DNA of 64,000 nt, taken from assembly GCA_017940895.1 (NCBI GenBank), contig JAGAXM010000005.1, positions 172,381 through 236,380 on the forward strand, given 5' to 3'. The notes below the pieces were generated by a model. The model saw only the letters and a list, made by a program, of their open reading frames with translations, ran no database searches and had not been told where the DNA came from. Of the stretch, positions 8,675 through 16,881 are shown in pieces (within the stretch, counting starts at the first letter, position 1; every line of letters begins with the position of its first letter). Made by a program: the position numbers and the translations under genes. Source of the DNA: Clostridiales bacterium. Its GTDB lineage: Bacteria > Bacillota > Clostridia > Saccharofermentanales > Saccharofermentanaceae.

Positions 8675-10107
8675 GCGATATCAGATCAAGATTTAAGCTG
8701 ATGCCCCTTCACGGCATCGTCATGTGTATAGCAGCGACACTCTCGTTCGTGTCGGTGTTTATTCCCATGTTCGAGCTGTTCGTTCAGTACAAGAGGGAGA
8801 GAGTATTCTCATTGTTCTCCATGATAATGAATCCCCGTGTGTACGTGCAGCTTCGTGACGGTACCGTCGACCTCGATTTCAGAGGCTTCGGCGGGCTGAT
8901 GTTCACATTGACACTCGTAGTCGCGGTGGCGGCATTAACGCTGTCCCTCGGCTTCCAGCTTTATTCGAATACAAGAAAGTCCAAAAGGCTCGGCTGCCTT
9001 ACGGTAATGATCCTTTTCGCGATGAGGCTCGCGCTTCACGTCGTAACTTTAAACAAGCTCGTAACTCCCGAGATGATCGAGGCTAACGGTCTTACACCGC
9101 AGCGCCTGTATGCAGTTCAGTCGCTCGTGGGAAACATCTTGTGCGTGGTGCTTTTCCTCGGTATCGCGGCATCAATCTACGGCGCACTCGGTCTTACCAT
9201 GAACATGAAGCTTCTGTCCTATCCTTACATCGCATGGGTAGTGATCTTCACGATACTTCCTCTCGTACTGATCCTGTTCAGCGCTTTCTTCGCGAAAACA
9301 TCGGGCGGCTATGAATTCAACCTCGACGGATTCAAGACGCTGTTCGAGAACAAGACCGTTACGGCTGAATTCTACGGTGTGAGGGTCACGCTTCAGGAGT
9401 ACTTCTCGGTATTCCTGCGAAGCCTCGACTATGCGCTGTGGACGACGATCGGCTGCCTTGTATTGGGCTACCCTCTCGCATATATCCTGCAGGCGCGTTC
9501 CAAGAGACTTCATAAGACTTCGAGCAAGCTCCTTCTTCTGTTCGTGCTTCCGACGTGGATGAACACGATGCTTCGTACATATGCATGGAGAGCTTTCTTC
9601 TCACAGACGGGAATCTTAAATACATTTCTCATTAACGTCTGCGGAAGGGCAGAACCCATACTGTTCCTGAAGGACCCCATGTGGTCGGATATCATCACGA
9701 AGTTCGTTCTCGTTAACGACTTCCTGCCGTTCATGCTTCTGCCGATCTACTCCGTTCTCGTTAAGATCGACGAGAGCTTGGGGCAGGCTGCTGCAGACCT
9801 CGGTGCGAACCGCGTGCAGACATTTACAAAAGTAATCTTCCCGCTGTCACTGCCGGGTGTTATCTCCGGAATACAGATGGTATTCATGCCGTCCATGACG
9901 TTCTACATGATCCCCGATATCATTACCGAGGGATCCAAGACTACTATCGGTAATACGGTACAGTCGTTCATCTTAAATGAGAGCCCGACATTCCAGCAGG
10001 CAGGTAATGTTCTGTCGCTGATACTTCTGATATTCGTTCTCATAACGATGAGACTTCTTCGTAATCAGGACAAGGAAGCGTCCGGAAGCGGAGGTATGGT
10101 ATTGTGA
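8671..10107 (+). CDS. potB: Polyamine ABC transporter permease with N-terminal membrane extension
   Basis: The C-terminal part (about residue 183 onward) is a normal PotB permease: six membrane segments and the ATPase-coupling loop AAADLGANRVQTF (EAA motif). Total length is 478, while PotB is usually near 280. The extra ~180 N-terminal residues hold four hydrophobic segments (about 12-35, 70-95, 105-125, 145-175), with a polar loop of 35 residues after the first. No frameshift or internal ribosome site separates the two parts. ATGA overlaps link it to potA and potC. I do not recognise the extension's function. Confidence 0.85.
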   Translation: MSDIRSRFKLMPLHGIVMCIAATLSFVSVFIPMFELFVQYKRERVFSLFSMIMNPRVYVQLRDGTVDLDFRGFGGLMFTLTLVVAVAALTLSLGFQLYSNTRKSKRLGCLTVMILFAMRLALHVVTLNKLVTPEMIEANGLTPQRLYAVQSLVGNILCVVLFLGIAASIYGALGLTMNMKLLSYPYIAWVVIFTILPLVLILFSAFFAKTSGGYEFNLDGFKTLFENKTVTAEFYGVRVTLQEYFSVFLRSLDYALWTTIGCLVLGYPLAYILQARSKRLHKTSSKLLLLFVLPTWMNTMLRTYAWRAFFSQTGILNTFLINVCGRAEPILFLKDPMWSDIITKFVLVNDFLPFMLLPIYSVLVKIDESLGQAAADLGANRVQTFTKVIFPLSLPGVISGIQMVFMPSMTFYMIPDIITEGSKTTIGNTVQSFILNESPTFQQAGNVLSLILLIFVLITMRLLRNQDKEASGSGGMVL

Positions 10108-10916
10108 GATTCTTACGTAAGCTTGTACCCGATATCTATATCGGTCTGATAATCGTATTCTTATATCTGCCGATCGCGCTTCTGATCTTCTATTCGTTCA
10201 ACAGCGTTCCGAAGTCGTTCATCTGGGGCGGATTTACACTCAATAACTACACGAGCCTGTTCTCCGGAAGTGACGGCGGAGAGCTTCTCGAGTCTTTGCT
10301 CGAGACTCTGAAGATCGCTGCGATCGCATCTGTCGTGTCTACTGTCTTCGGCGTTATCAGCTGCCTCGGAATGGTATATCTTCCCAAGAAGTTCCAGAAC
10401 GTTCTTATGAATGTAACTTACATCCCGAACGTAATGCCTGAGCTTGTTATCGGTATCTCGTTCATGCTCCTGTTCTCCTTCTTGGGAGTTCAGAAGGGAG
10501 AGTTCACCCTGATCTGCGCGCACATCGCATTCTGCGTGCCGTTCGCGATCCTCTCGATCGATCCCAAGATCCGCCAGCTCGACAAGAATCTGTCGGAGGC
10601 TGCGATGGACTTGGGCGCCACGAGGTTTCAGACCTTAAGACTTGTCATCATTCCCGAGATCATGCCTGGTATCCTGTCCGCTCTGATGCTGACATTCACC
10701 CTCTCGGTAGATGACTATCTCATAAGTAACTTCAACGTTAACTCTTCGGTTCAGACACTGCCCATGAAGATCTACTCTATGGCCAAGTTCGGAGTTAACC
10801 CGAAGATGAATGCGTTGACGACTATCCTGTTCGTAGCAGTATTCCTGCTTCTGATCGCATCCAATTTCTCCCGCATCAAGGGAGCAAAAGATAAAAACGG
10901 AGGAATGAAGAAATGA
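10104..10916 (+). CDS. potC: Polyamine ABC transporter permease
   Basis: 270 residues, normal for PotC, with six predicted membrane segments and the EAA coupling loop SEAAMDLGATRFQTL in the last cytoplasmic loop region. It forms the membrane channel together with PotB. Starts with ATG inside the potB stop (ATGA overlap) and ends overlapping potD in the same way, so expression is stoichiometrically coupled. Confidence 0.9.
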   Translation: MRFLRKLVPDIYIGLIIVFLYLPIALLIFYSFNSVPKSFIWGGFTLNNYTSLFSGSDGGELLESLLETLKIAAIASVVSTVFGVISCLGMVYLPKKFQNVLMNVTYIPNVMPELVIGISFMLLFSFLGVQKGEFTLICAHIAFCVPFAILSIDPKIRQLDKNLSEAAMDLGATRFQTLRLVIIPEIMPGILSALMLTFTLSVDDYLISNFNVNSSVQTLPMKIYSMAKFGVNPKMNALTTILFVAVFLLLIASNFSRIKGAKDKNGGMKK

Positions 10917-12019
10917 AGAACCTGAAAAGATTTGTAAGTGCTGCATGCTGTGCATCGCTTCTTGCGGTATCCATGTTTACTGCCTGCGACAGCAGACAGG
11001 AGTTGATCATCTACAACTGGGGTGAGTACATCGCAGAGGACACGATTGCCAAGTTCGAGGCAGCTTATCCTCAGTACAGAGTCATCTACAGAACATTCGA
11101 GACAAACGAGACTATGTATCCCAATCTCGATAACACATATGACGTTATCATTCCTTCCGAGTACATGGTTTGCAGACTTATTAACGAGGAAAGACTCCAG
11201 CCTCTCGACTGGACCATGCTTCCCAATGTAACTGCCAACATGGATCCCATGTTCAACGATATGACTTATTCCCAGGATAAGGAGCTCTCGGACGAGGTTC
11301 TCGACTATGCGATCCCTTATCTGTACTGCACGGTAGGTCTCGTATACGATGCCAACAGGATCGATCTTCCCGAAGGTACAACGGATCCTGCAGTTATCTG
11401 GAATGTGCTTTTCGATGAGGCTAATGCAGGCGACATCGGCATGTACGACTCAATGAGAGAGTCTATCGGCGTTGCTTTGAATTACCTGGGCTACTCCATC
11501 AACTCCATGGACGAGGAAGAGCTTGCCGAGGCTATGCAGCTTCTTATCGACCAGAAGACAAACATCAACCCCACATACGGCGTAGATAACCTCAAGGACA
11601 AGATGGCATCAGGCGAGATGGCTGCTTCCGTAGCATGGTCCGGCGACCACATCGTTATGCTCGACAGAATCGCAGAGCTCGGCGGCAACGACGATATCGA
11701 CTTGAGATTCGTTCTCCCAGAGGGATCCAACTGGTCCGTAGACATGATGTGCATTCCTTCCAACGCAGCTAACTATGAGGGCGCACACGACTTCATCAAC
11801 TTCATGTACGAGCCTGAGATCGCTCTCGAGAACTGCGAGTACGTAGGTTATTCGACACCTAACGTAGCTGCCAAGACCATGCTCGATCCCGAGGTTTCCG
11901 GCAATGTTTATTACTATCCGACAGAAGAGATCTTCTCCACACTCGAGGTATATTATTCTTCTTCCGAGTACGAGGAGAGATACACGGAGATCTGGAATAC
12001 GGTTAAGGCTTCCGCATAA
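10913..12019 (+). CDS. potD: Spermidine/putrescine-binding lipoprotein
   Basis: 368 residues. A lipoprotein signal peptide ends in the lipobox FTAC (Cys25), so the mature protein is anchored on the outer face of the membrane. The body is a periplasmic-binding-protein fold starting with IIYNWGEYIAEDTI, the typical PotD opening, with later aromatic and acidic residues expected for polyamine binding (AWSGDH, SVDMMCIP). It captures the polyamine for PotABC. Last gene of the operon, followed by a terminator-like hairpin. Confidence 0.92.
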   Translation: MKNLKRFVSAACCASLLAVSMFTACDSRQELIIYNWGEYIAEDTIAKFEAAYPQYRVIYRTFETNETMYPNLDNTYDVIIPSEYMVCRLINEERLQPLDWTMLPNVTANMDPMFNDMTYSQDKELSDEVLDYAIPYLYCTVGLVYDANRIDLPEGTTDPAVIWNVLFDEANAGDIGMYDSMRESIGVALNYLGYSINSMDEEELAEAMQLLIDQKTNINPTYGVDNLKDKMASGEMAASVAWSGDHIVMLDRIAELGGNDDIDLRFVLPEGSNWSVDMMCIPSNAANYEGAHDFINFMYEPEIALENCEYVGYSTPNVAAKTMLDPEVSGNVYYYPTEEIFSTLEVYYSSSEYEERYTEIWNTVKASA

Positions 12020-12054
12020 CTTGTATTTTGGAGTATTTGAGTATATTCTTAACG

Positions 12055-12082
12055 GGCGGCGGAGGACTCTGCCGCCTTTATT
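12055..12082 (+). terminator. Terminator after potD
   Basis: GGCGGC at 12055-12060 pairs with GCCGCC at 12071-12076, with extra GAG/CTC pairing possible in the loop, followed by TTTATTA. It lies 36 bases after potD and just before proB. The T run is short, so termination may be partial. Confidence 0.5.
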
Positions 12083-12102
12083 AACAGGAAGGAGCCCGCG
12101 TT

Positions 12103-12927
12103 ATGCAGGTTGAGGACAACGGCGGTTCACGTTATTCGGTGAACTTCGCGAAAAGAATAGTGGTCAAGGTAGGAACTTCTACCATCACTTATGAGAACGG
12201 CAAGATGAATCACGGCAACATCGATAAGCTGTGCCGCGGCATTGCCGATATCTGGAACAGCGGACGTGAGGTCATCCTCGTTACATCAGGTGCGATCGGT
12301 GTCGGCATCGGAAGTCTTAATCTTCCCGAGAAGCCCGATGATATCCCGCAGAAGCAGGCTATTGCAGCCGTAGGCCAGTGCGAGCTCATGAACGCTTACA
12401 CAAGATCCTTTGCCGAGTATTCCTATGTATGCGGACAGATCCTGCTTACCAAAGACGGTATCGCAGATAAGCTTCAGAGACATAACATAACCAATACACT
12501 CGAGGCTATGCTCGAGAAGCATCTGATCCCCGTTATCAACGAGAACGACACGGTATCCACATCCGAGATCTGGCATAACGGTACTTTCGGCGATAACGAT
12601 ACCCTCTCGGCGGATGTAGCCATACTTACGAATGCGGACCTTCTTATCATCCTTTCCGATATCGACGGTCTTTATACAAGCAACCCCAGGGAAGACGAGA
12701 ACGCCAAGAGAATCTCTTATGTTGAGGAGATCACCGACGAGATGCTCGGTTTCTCCAAGGGGGCGGGCAGCAAGCTCGGTACCGGCGGCATGTATACCAA
12801 GATTACCGCGATGCAGATGGTAACAGGCAAGGGCATCAACGGAGTTATCGCTTCGGGCTCGCAGCCTCAGGTCTTAGAGCAGATCCTGGATCAGGACGAT
12901 ATCGGTACGTTCTTCGCTGCGAAATAA
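12103..12927 (+). CDS. proB: Glutamate 5-kinase (short form)
   Basis: 274 residues, the length of ProB enzymes without the C-terminal PUA domain. It phosphorylates glutamate in the first step of proline synthesis. Visible family motifs: KVGTSTIT near the N-terminus, TSGAIGVGIG, INENDTVSTSE, FGDNDTLSADVA and a GTGGMYTKITAM segment for nucleotide binding. AGGAAGGAG precedes the ATG. proA, the usual partner, is not next to it; the following gene is an unrelated DUF2975 protein with its own promoter. Confidence 0.92.
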   Translation: MQVEDNGGSRYSVNFAKRIVVKVGTSTITYENGKMNHGNIDKLCRGIADIWNSGREVILVTSGAIGVGIGSLNLPEKPDDIPQKQAIAAVGQCELMNAYTRSFAEYSYVCGQILLTKDGIADKLQRHNITNTLEAMLEKHLIPVINENDTVSTSEIWHNGTFGDNDTLSADVAILTNADLLIILSDIDGLYTSNPREDENAKRISYVEEITDEMLGFSKGAGSKLGTGGMYTKITAMQMVTGKGINGVIASGSQPQVLEQILDQDDIGTFFAAK

Positions 12928-12933
12928 GAATAT

Positions 12934-12984
12934 ATCGAAAAACAATAAAAAGTTCTTGCAAAACAATATTGAGCATGCTATTAT
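12934..12984 (+). promoter_or_regulatory. Promoter and upstream operator of the DUF2975-XRE pair
   Basis: TTGCAA at 12956-12961 and TATTAT at 12979-12984 have a 17-base spacer. Nine bases upstream of the -35 lies the near-palindrome ATCGAAAAACAAT (12934-12946). The same module, with the same spacings, precedes the DUF4173 gene at 20969-21019; the 25 bases from the G of the motif to the end of the -35 are 22/25 identical. Confidence 0.6.
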
Positions 12985-13004
12985 GATGTCATAAGAGCAT
13001 GCTC
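12971..13004 (+). repeat. Two GAGCATGCT palindromes flanking the -10
   Basis: GAGCATGCTa at 12971-12980 overlaps the spacer/-10, and the perfect palindrome GAGCATGCTC lies at 12995-13004, centre to centre 24 bases. This spacing around the -10 and transcription start is typical of an operator pair bound by a dimeric regulator. The regulator is unknown. Confidence 0.45.
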
Positions 13005-13031
13005 ATTTCTTTTCTTGGGAGGAATAAGGTA

Positions 13032-13484
13032 ATGAAATACGATAACAGGATAATAAGATGGTCCAAGATCGCGACGATAATCTTTATCGCATTGGTGGTT
13101 GTAGCTGATCTGTTCGGGGTGGTCATCTCATCGTACATAAGCCTTGTCTGGGCTGAGAGATCCGATACATTCGCGATTCTGCTCCTGACCACTGTTTGGT
13201 ATATGGGTACTGTAGGTGCATACGGCATTCTTATCAGCGTCTATAAGCTTCTTACGAATATGGGTAAGGATATTGTATTCGACAGAGCAAACACGGGGCT
13301 TATGAAGATAATGGTTATCGCGCTTATCGCTATCGCTGTGGTCTGCGCATTAGGAAGTATCGCATGGATCGGAACAAGCTTCCTTTCCATGGTCGCATTG
13401 TTCATGGCGCTTATTGTATCATGCGTAAGGGTTGTCTTTGATAAGGCGATTACCATGAAAGAAGAGATGGATCTTACGATCTAA
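13032..13484 (+). CDS. DUF2975 membrane protein
   Basis: 150 residues with four predicted membrane segments (about 10-32, 53-75, 93-112, 116-136). It belongs to the DUF2975 family, whose members sit beside small XRE regulators in many Firmicutes. The ATG at 13032 is preferred because GGGAGG lies nine bases upstream; an in-frame ATG at 12999 lies inside the palindromic control region. The XRE gene begins 18 bases after its stop. Function unknown; a membrane partner that controls or is controlled by the XRE protein is plausible. Confidence 0.8.
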   Translation: MKYDNRIIRWSKIATIIFIALVVVADLFGVVISSYISLVWAERSDTFAILLLTTVWYMGTVGAYGILISVYKLLTNMGKDIVFDRANTGLMKIMVIALIAIAVVCALGSIAWIGTSFLSMVALFMALIVSCVRVVFDKAITMKEEMDLTI

Positions 13485-13502
13485 TGAAAGGAGGAGAGAA
13501 TA

Positions 13503-13709
13503 ATGATCATTGTAAATCTTGATGTTATGATGGCTAAGCGTAAGATCTCCTCCGGAGACCTGGCGCAGAAAGTGGGTATCACGCCTGCGAATCTGTCGAT
13601 ATTGAAGAATCAGAAGGCCAAGGCGGTAAGGTTCTCGACACTGAACGATATATGTAAGGCTCTGGACTGTCAGCCCGGAGATATCCTGGAGTACAGGGAA
13701 GATGAATGA
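13503..13709 (+). CDS. Small XRE-family regulator (YozG-like)
   Basis: 68 residues that are almost entirely one helix-turn-helix domain (KISSGDLAQKVGITPANLSI, recognition helix near 28-36), ending in the GDILEYRED tail common in this group. AAAGGAGGAG precedes the start. It is co-transcribed with the DUF2975 gene and is the likely binder of the shared ATTGAAAAACAAT-type motif. That motif also sits upstream of the DUF4173 gene; this link is inferred from context. Confidence 0.85.
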   Translation: MIIVNLDVMMAKRKISSGDLAQKVGITPANLSILKNQKAKAVRFSTLNDICKALDCQPGDILEYREDE

Positions 13710-13739
13710 GTAATTAATGGAATATGGAATAGGGAAGAC

Positions 13740-13770
13740 AAAGGCGGGGTGATGACAATCCCGCTTTTGT
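13740..13770 (+). terminator. Terminator after the XRE gene
   Basis: AAAGGCGGG (13740-13748) pairs with CCCGCTTTT (13760-13768), with one G-U, followed by more T. It closes the DUF2975-XRE transcript. Confidence 0.7.
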
Positions 13771-13815
13771 TTATTCTTTATTAATAATTGATCGGATGTA
13801 TAGAATCTTTTAGCA

Positions 13816-13824
13816 TGTTAAAAT
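13816..13824 (+). promoter_or_regulatory. Extended -10 abutting the GGDEF-EAL start
   Basis: TGtTAAAAT (TG 13816-13817, hexamer 13819-13824) ends six bases before the ATG at 13831. Transcription would start at or next to the A of the start codon, giving a leaderless message. No ribosome site is visible. Confidence 0.45.
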
Positions 13825-13830
13825 CAAGGT

Positions 13831-16122
13831 ATGCTTTGGTTTGTAGTGACAGTAGCAATTCTTGCGGTCGTTACGGTCTTTTGTCTGGTCCGCACGCACA
13901 GGAGTGACAAGGAGATCGCTCCTTATGTATCGCATTGCCTTTTCTGGCTGCTGATCCCGATCGTTTCCAATATCGTTATTGCATTAAGCGATGATATAGA
14001 GATCTGTAAGTTCTGCTTCACGGTCTACTTTATCAGCACCACGGTGCTTCTGTATTATTTCGCGGAGTTCGCGATCAAGTTTTGTAATTTTGATACCGAT
14101 AAACCTCTTGCGAGCAACCTCATGATGGGTATCGTGGCACTTGATTCCGTCAACCTCGCATTAAATTATGTTTTCGGGCATGTATTTACGGTAAGTTCCG
14201 TAGAAGATGCGGGAGAGGTGGATGTAATCTTCCGGTCTTTGTGGTATCACAAGGTCCACCTCGGAATATCGGCGCTGTTGTTGCTGATACCTATCGTTGT
14301 ATTGGCTGTTAAAAGCATAAAGTCTTCCAAGCTTTACAGAGACAGATATGTAGTTCTGCTTATCGCATGTTTGCTTACTTCCTTATGGGAGTCTTTCCAT
14401 GTGTTTACGAACGGTCTTGTAGATCAGTCGATCATCGGTACATGTGCATGTGGTCTGTTCGTCTATATCTATGCGATGGAATATGTTCCTTCAATCCTTA
14501 TGGATGAGATGAAGAAGACCGTACTTTCCACGATCAATGACGGTATCCTTTTCTTCGATGAGAACCGTGACTGCATTTATGCCAATCCTGCCGCCACATT
14601 CCAGCTCGGCATGGGACTTAATGAGACCGAGTCAGGCTTCGAGAAGCTCTTGTCTCTGACGGGAGAGGACAGGGAAGAGTCGGCTTATTATTCTTCAAAG
14701 GTTCTGACATGTACCAAGATGGAGGACGGCGAGGAGTATATCTACGATATCGAGTTCCATAAGCTTCATGATATGCAGGGTAAGCTCATCGGATCCTTTG
14801 CCAAGATCCAGGATACGACGGAGAGAACGAAGAGAGAGAATGTCAACAGATTCCTTGCGACACACGATAAGCTTACGGGAATCTATAATACCGACAGACT
14901 GTATGACTCCATAAGAGAAGTTCTCAATGCGAATCCCGATAAGGAATTCTATGTGATCGCATCCGATATCAAGGAGTTTAAGCTCGTTAACGACAGATAC
15001 GGAAGAGAATTCGCAGATAAGCTTCTCATCAGGATCGCAGATCTTCTTAAGGACAAGGCAGTTTCCGATACGACCCGTTACGGCAGACTCGGTTCCGATA
15101 AGTTCGGATGTCTGATCGAGAAAGCAAATTACAATGAAGAGACATTCGTTTCTGCCATGAGGGAAGTTCCGAATGTCGGAATGAATCTTGTTATCCCGAT
15201 CATTATGCATGTAGGTGCATATGAGGTTGAGGATAAGAATATGCCCGTATCCGCGATGTTCGACCGTGCATTTATCGCGATCGCCGGAGTTAAGCAGGAA
15301 GCGGATCTTCGTGTCGCATATTATGAAGAGAATTCAAGAGATGCAATGCTTTGGGATCAGAAGATCACAGAGCAGCTCGACAATGCGATCCTTACGGGAC
15401 AGATCGTTCCTTATCTGCAGGCTCAGGTCAACCGTGACGGTAAAGTCGTCGGTGCCGAGGTCCTGGTAAGATGGATCCATCCCGATGAAGGCTTTATGCC
15501 TCCCGGAAGATTCCTGTCCGTACTTGAGAAGAACGGAAGGATCGCGAAGATCGACCAGTATATCTGGGAGTGCGCCTGCAGGATATTGAGAAGATGGGCC
15601 TTCGAGGGACGTGAGGATCTGTATCTGTCAGTAAATATCTCTCCCAAGGACTTCTATATGATGGATGTTCCCGAGGTTATCATCGGTCTTGCAGATAAGT
15701 ACGAGCTCGACAGAAAGCGCTTAAGACTCGAGATCACCGAGACCATCATGATGGATGATATCGATGAGAAGCTTAAGACTATCGATAAGTTAAGAGAAGC
15801 GGGCTTTATCGTTGAGATGGATGACTTCGGAAGCGGATACTCATCGCTTAACATGCTCAAGGATATGCCTGTCGATGTACTGAAGCTCGATATGATCTTC
15901 CTGAAAGATACGGCTCACGATGAGAGGACGAAGAAGATCATGTCCCTCATTATCGACCTTGCCAAGAGCCTCGACGTTCCGGTTATAGCCGAGGGCGTAG
16001 AGACCGTCGAGCAGGTAGACTTCCTCGCGAAGATGGGATGCGACTACTTCCAGGGATATTACTTCGCACGTCCCGTCAGCCTTGATGAATACGAGAAGAA
16101 GAATCTTTCTTCCGTTTCATGA
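13831..16122 (+). CDS. 7TM-PAS-GGDEF-EAL cyclic-di-GMP protein
   Basis: 763 residues. The first ~235 residues carry seven hydrophobic segments, like the 7TM input module of histidine kinases. A PAS-like domain (about 235-345), a GGDEF domain and an EAL domain follow. The GGDEF motif is degenerate (GSDKF at 421-425), so cyclase activity is unlikely. The EAL domain keeps its catalytic Glu (E543, EVL), the SVNISPKDF Asn, EITETIMMDD, DDFGSGYSSL, the KLDM Lys and AEGVET. It is therefore probably an active phosphodiesterase, perhaps with the GGDEF part as a GTP sensor. The membrane signal it reads is unknown. It follows a terminator and seems to start a leaderless transcript. Confidence 0.85.
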   Translation: MLWFVVTVAILAVVTVFCLVRTHRSDKEIAPYVSHCLFWLLIPIVSNIVIALSDDIEICKFCFTVYFISTTVLLYYFAEFAIKFCNFDTDKPLASNLMMGIVALDSVNLALNYVFGHVFTVSSVEDAGEVDVIFRSLWYHKVHLGISALLLLIPIVVLAVKSIKSSKLYRDRYVVLLIACLLTSLWESFHVFTNGLVDQSIIGTCACGLFVYIYAMEYVPSILMDEMKKTVLSTINDGILFFDENRDCIYANPAATFQLGMGLNETESGFEKLLSLTGEDREESAYYSSKVLTCTKMEDGEEYIYDIEFHKLHDMQGKLIGSFAKIQDTTERTKRENVNRFLATHDKLTGIYNTDRLYDSIREVLNANPDKEFYVIASDIKEFKLVNDRYGREFADKLLIRIADLLKDKAVSDTTRYGRLGSDKFGCLIEKANYNEETFVSAMREVPNVGMNLVIPIIMHVGAYEVEDKNMPVSAMFDRAFIAIAGVKQEADLRVAYYEENSRDAMLWDQKITEQLDNAILTGQIVPYLQAQVNRDGKVVGAEVLVRWIHPDEGFMPPGRFLSVLEKNGRIAKIDQYIWECACRILRRWAFEGREDLYLSVNISPKDFYMMDVPEVIIGLADKYELDRKRLRLEITETIMMDDIDEKLKTIDKLREAGFIVEMDDFGSGYSSLNMLKDMPVDVLKLDMIFLKDTAHDERTKKIMSLIIDLAKSLDVPVIAEGVETVEQVDFLAKMGCDYFQGYYFARPVSLDEYEKKNLSSVS

Positions 16123-16161
16123 TAAAGAACTACAAAATAATGAAATAAGGAGAACACGAAC

Positions 16162-16701
16162 ATGGCAAACAAGTATGAAGGTACACAGACAGAGAAGAAT
16201 CTGCAGGCAGCTTTCGCAGGAGAGAGCCAGGCAAGGAATAAGTATACTTATTTCGCATCCAAGGCTAAGAAGGACGGCTTCGAGCAGATTGCAGCCATCT
16301 TCCTTCAGACAGCTGAGAATGAGAAGGAGCATGCCAAGATCTGGTTCAAGGAACTTAACGGCATCGGTGACACGGCAGAGAACCTCGCAGCAGCTGCTGA
16401 CGGCGAGAACTATGAGTGGACCGATATGTATGAGGATTTCGCGAAGACTGCTGAGGCTGAGGGTTTCCCCGCACTTGCTGCCAAGTTCCGTATGGTAGCC
16501 GCTATCGAAAAGCAGCACGAGGAAAGATACCGTGCGCTCCTCAACAACGTTGAGATGAAGCAGGTATTCGAGAAGAGTGAGGTCAAGGTATGGGAGTGCA
16601 GAAACTGCGGTCACATCGTAGTCGGTACGAACGCACCTCAGGTATGCCCCGTATGTGCTCATCCCCAGAGCTTCTTTGAAGTACATGCAGATAACTATTA
16701 A
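16162..16701 (+). CDS. rbr: Rubrerythrin
   Basis: 179 residues. An N-terminal ferritin-like diiron domain (Glu/His ligands in [23 protein letters not shown] and [11 protein letters not shown]) and a C-terminal rubredoxin domain with C146-x2-C149 and C162-x2-C165. Rubrerythrin reduces hydrogen peroxide in the cytoplasm of anaerobes. AAGGAG gives a good ribosome site. It lies 39 bases after the GGDEF-EAL gene; no separate promoter is obvious. The stop codon is part of the long inverted repeat that follows. Confidence 0.95.
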   Translation: MANKYEGTQTEKNLQAAFAGESQARNKYTYFASKAKKDGFEQIAAIFLQTAENEKEHAKIWFKELNGIGDTAENLAAAADGENYEWTDMYEDFAKTAEAEGFPALAAKFRMVAAIEKQHEERYRALLNNVEMKQVFEKSEVKVWECRNCGHIVVGTNAPQVCPVCAHPQSFFEVHADNY

Positions 16702-16771
16702 GCGAAGTATTCTCGCTACGTACTCGCCGCTTCGCGTCTGCGTAAGTCCGCTCGAAGTACGTTCGCTTAAT
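16697..16771. repeat. 75-bp imperfect inverted repeat at the 3' end of rbr
   Basis: ATTAAGCGAA at 16697-16706 (overlapping the rbr stop) is the exact reverse complement of TTCGCTTAAT at 16762-16771. Pairing continues inward with small bulges (GTA/TTC blocks), and the centre is GC-rich. It is separate from the terminator 20 bases downstream. It could be a mobile palindromic repeat or an mRNA 3' stabiliser. Confidence 0.6.
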
Positions 16772-16790
16772 AGAAACAAACAGGATTATA

Positions 16791-16818
16791 AGGGACTGTC
16801 GGAAGGCAGTCCTTTTTT
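16791..16818 (+). terminator. Terminator after rbr
   Basis: GGACTG (16793-16798) pairs with CAGTCC (16807-16812), extended by A-T pairs, followed by six T (16813-16818). A standard intrinsic terminator. Confidence 0.85.
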
Positions 16819-16845
16819 GACGTTATGTATTGCGGGTGGTAGTAT
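16817..16845 (+). promoter_or_regulatory. Promoter of the acyl-CoA ligase gene
   Basis: TTGACG at 16817-16822 and TAGTAT at 16840-16845 with a 17-base spacer. The -35 begins in the T tract of the rbr terminator, so the two signals share bases. Confidence 0.45.
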
Positions 16846-16881
16846 AAACGGGTATCAAAATAGGGGGGACAAGGACTTAAG

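Noticed and set aside
12999..13031. Earlier ATG for the DUF2975 gene
   Set aside because: It falls inside the GAGCATGCTC palindrome and has no ribosome site, while the ATG at 13032 has GGGAGG at good spacing.
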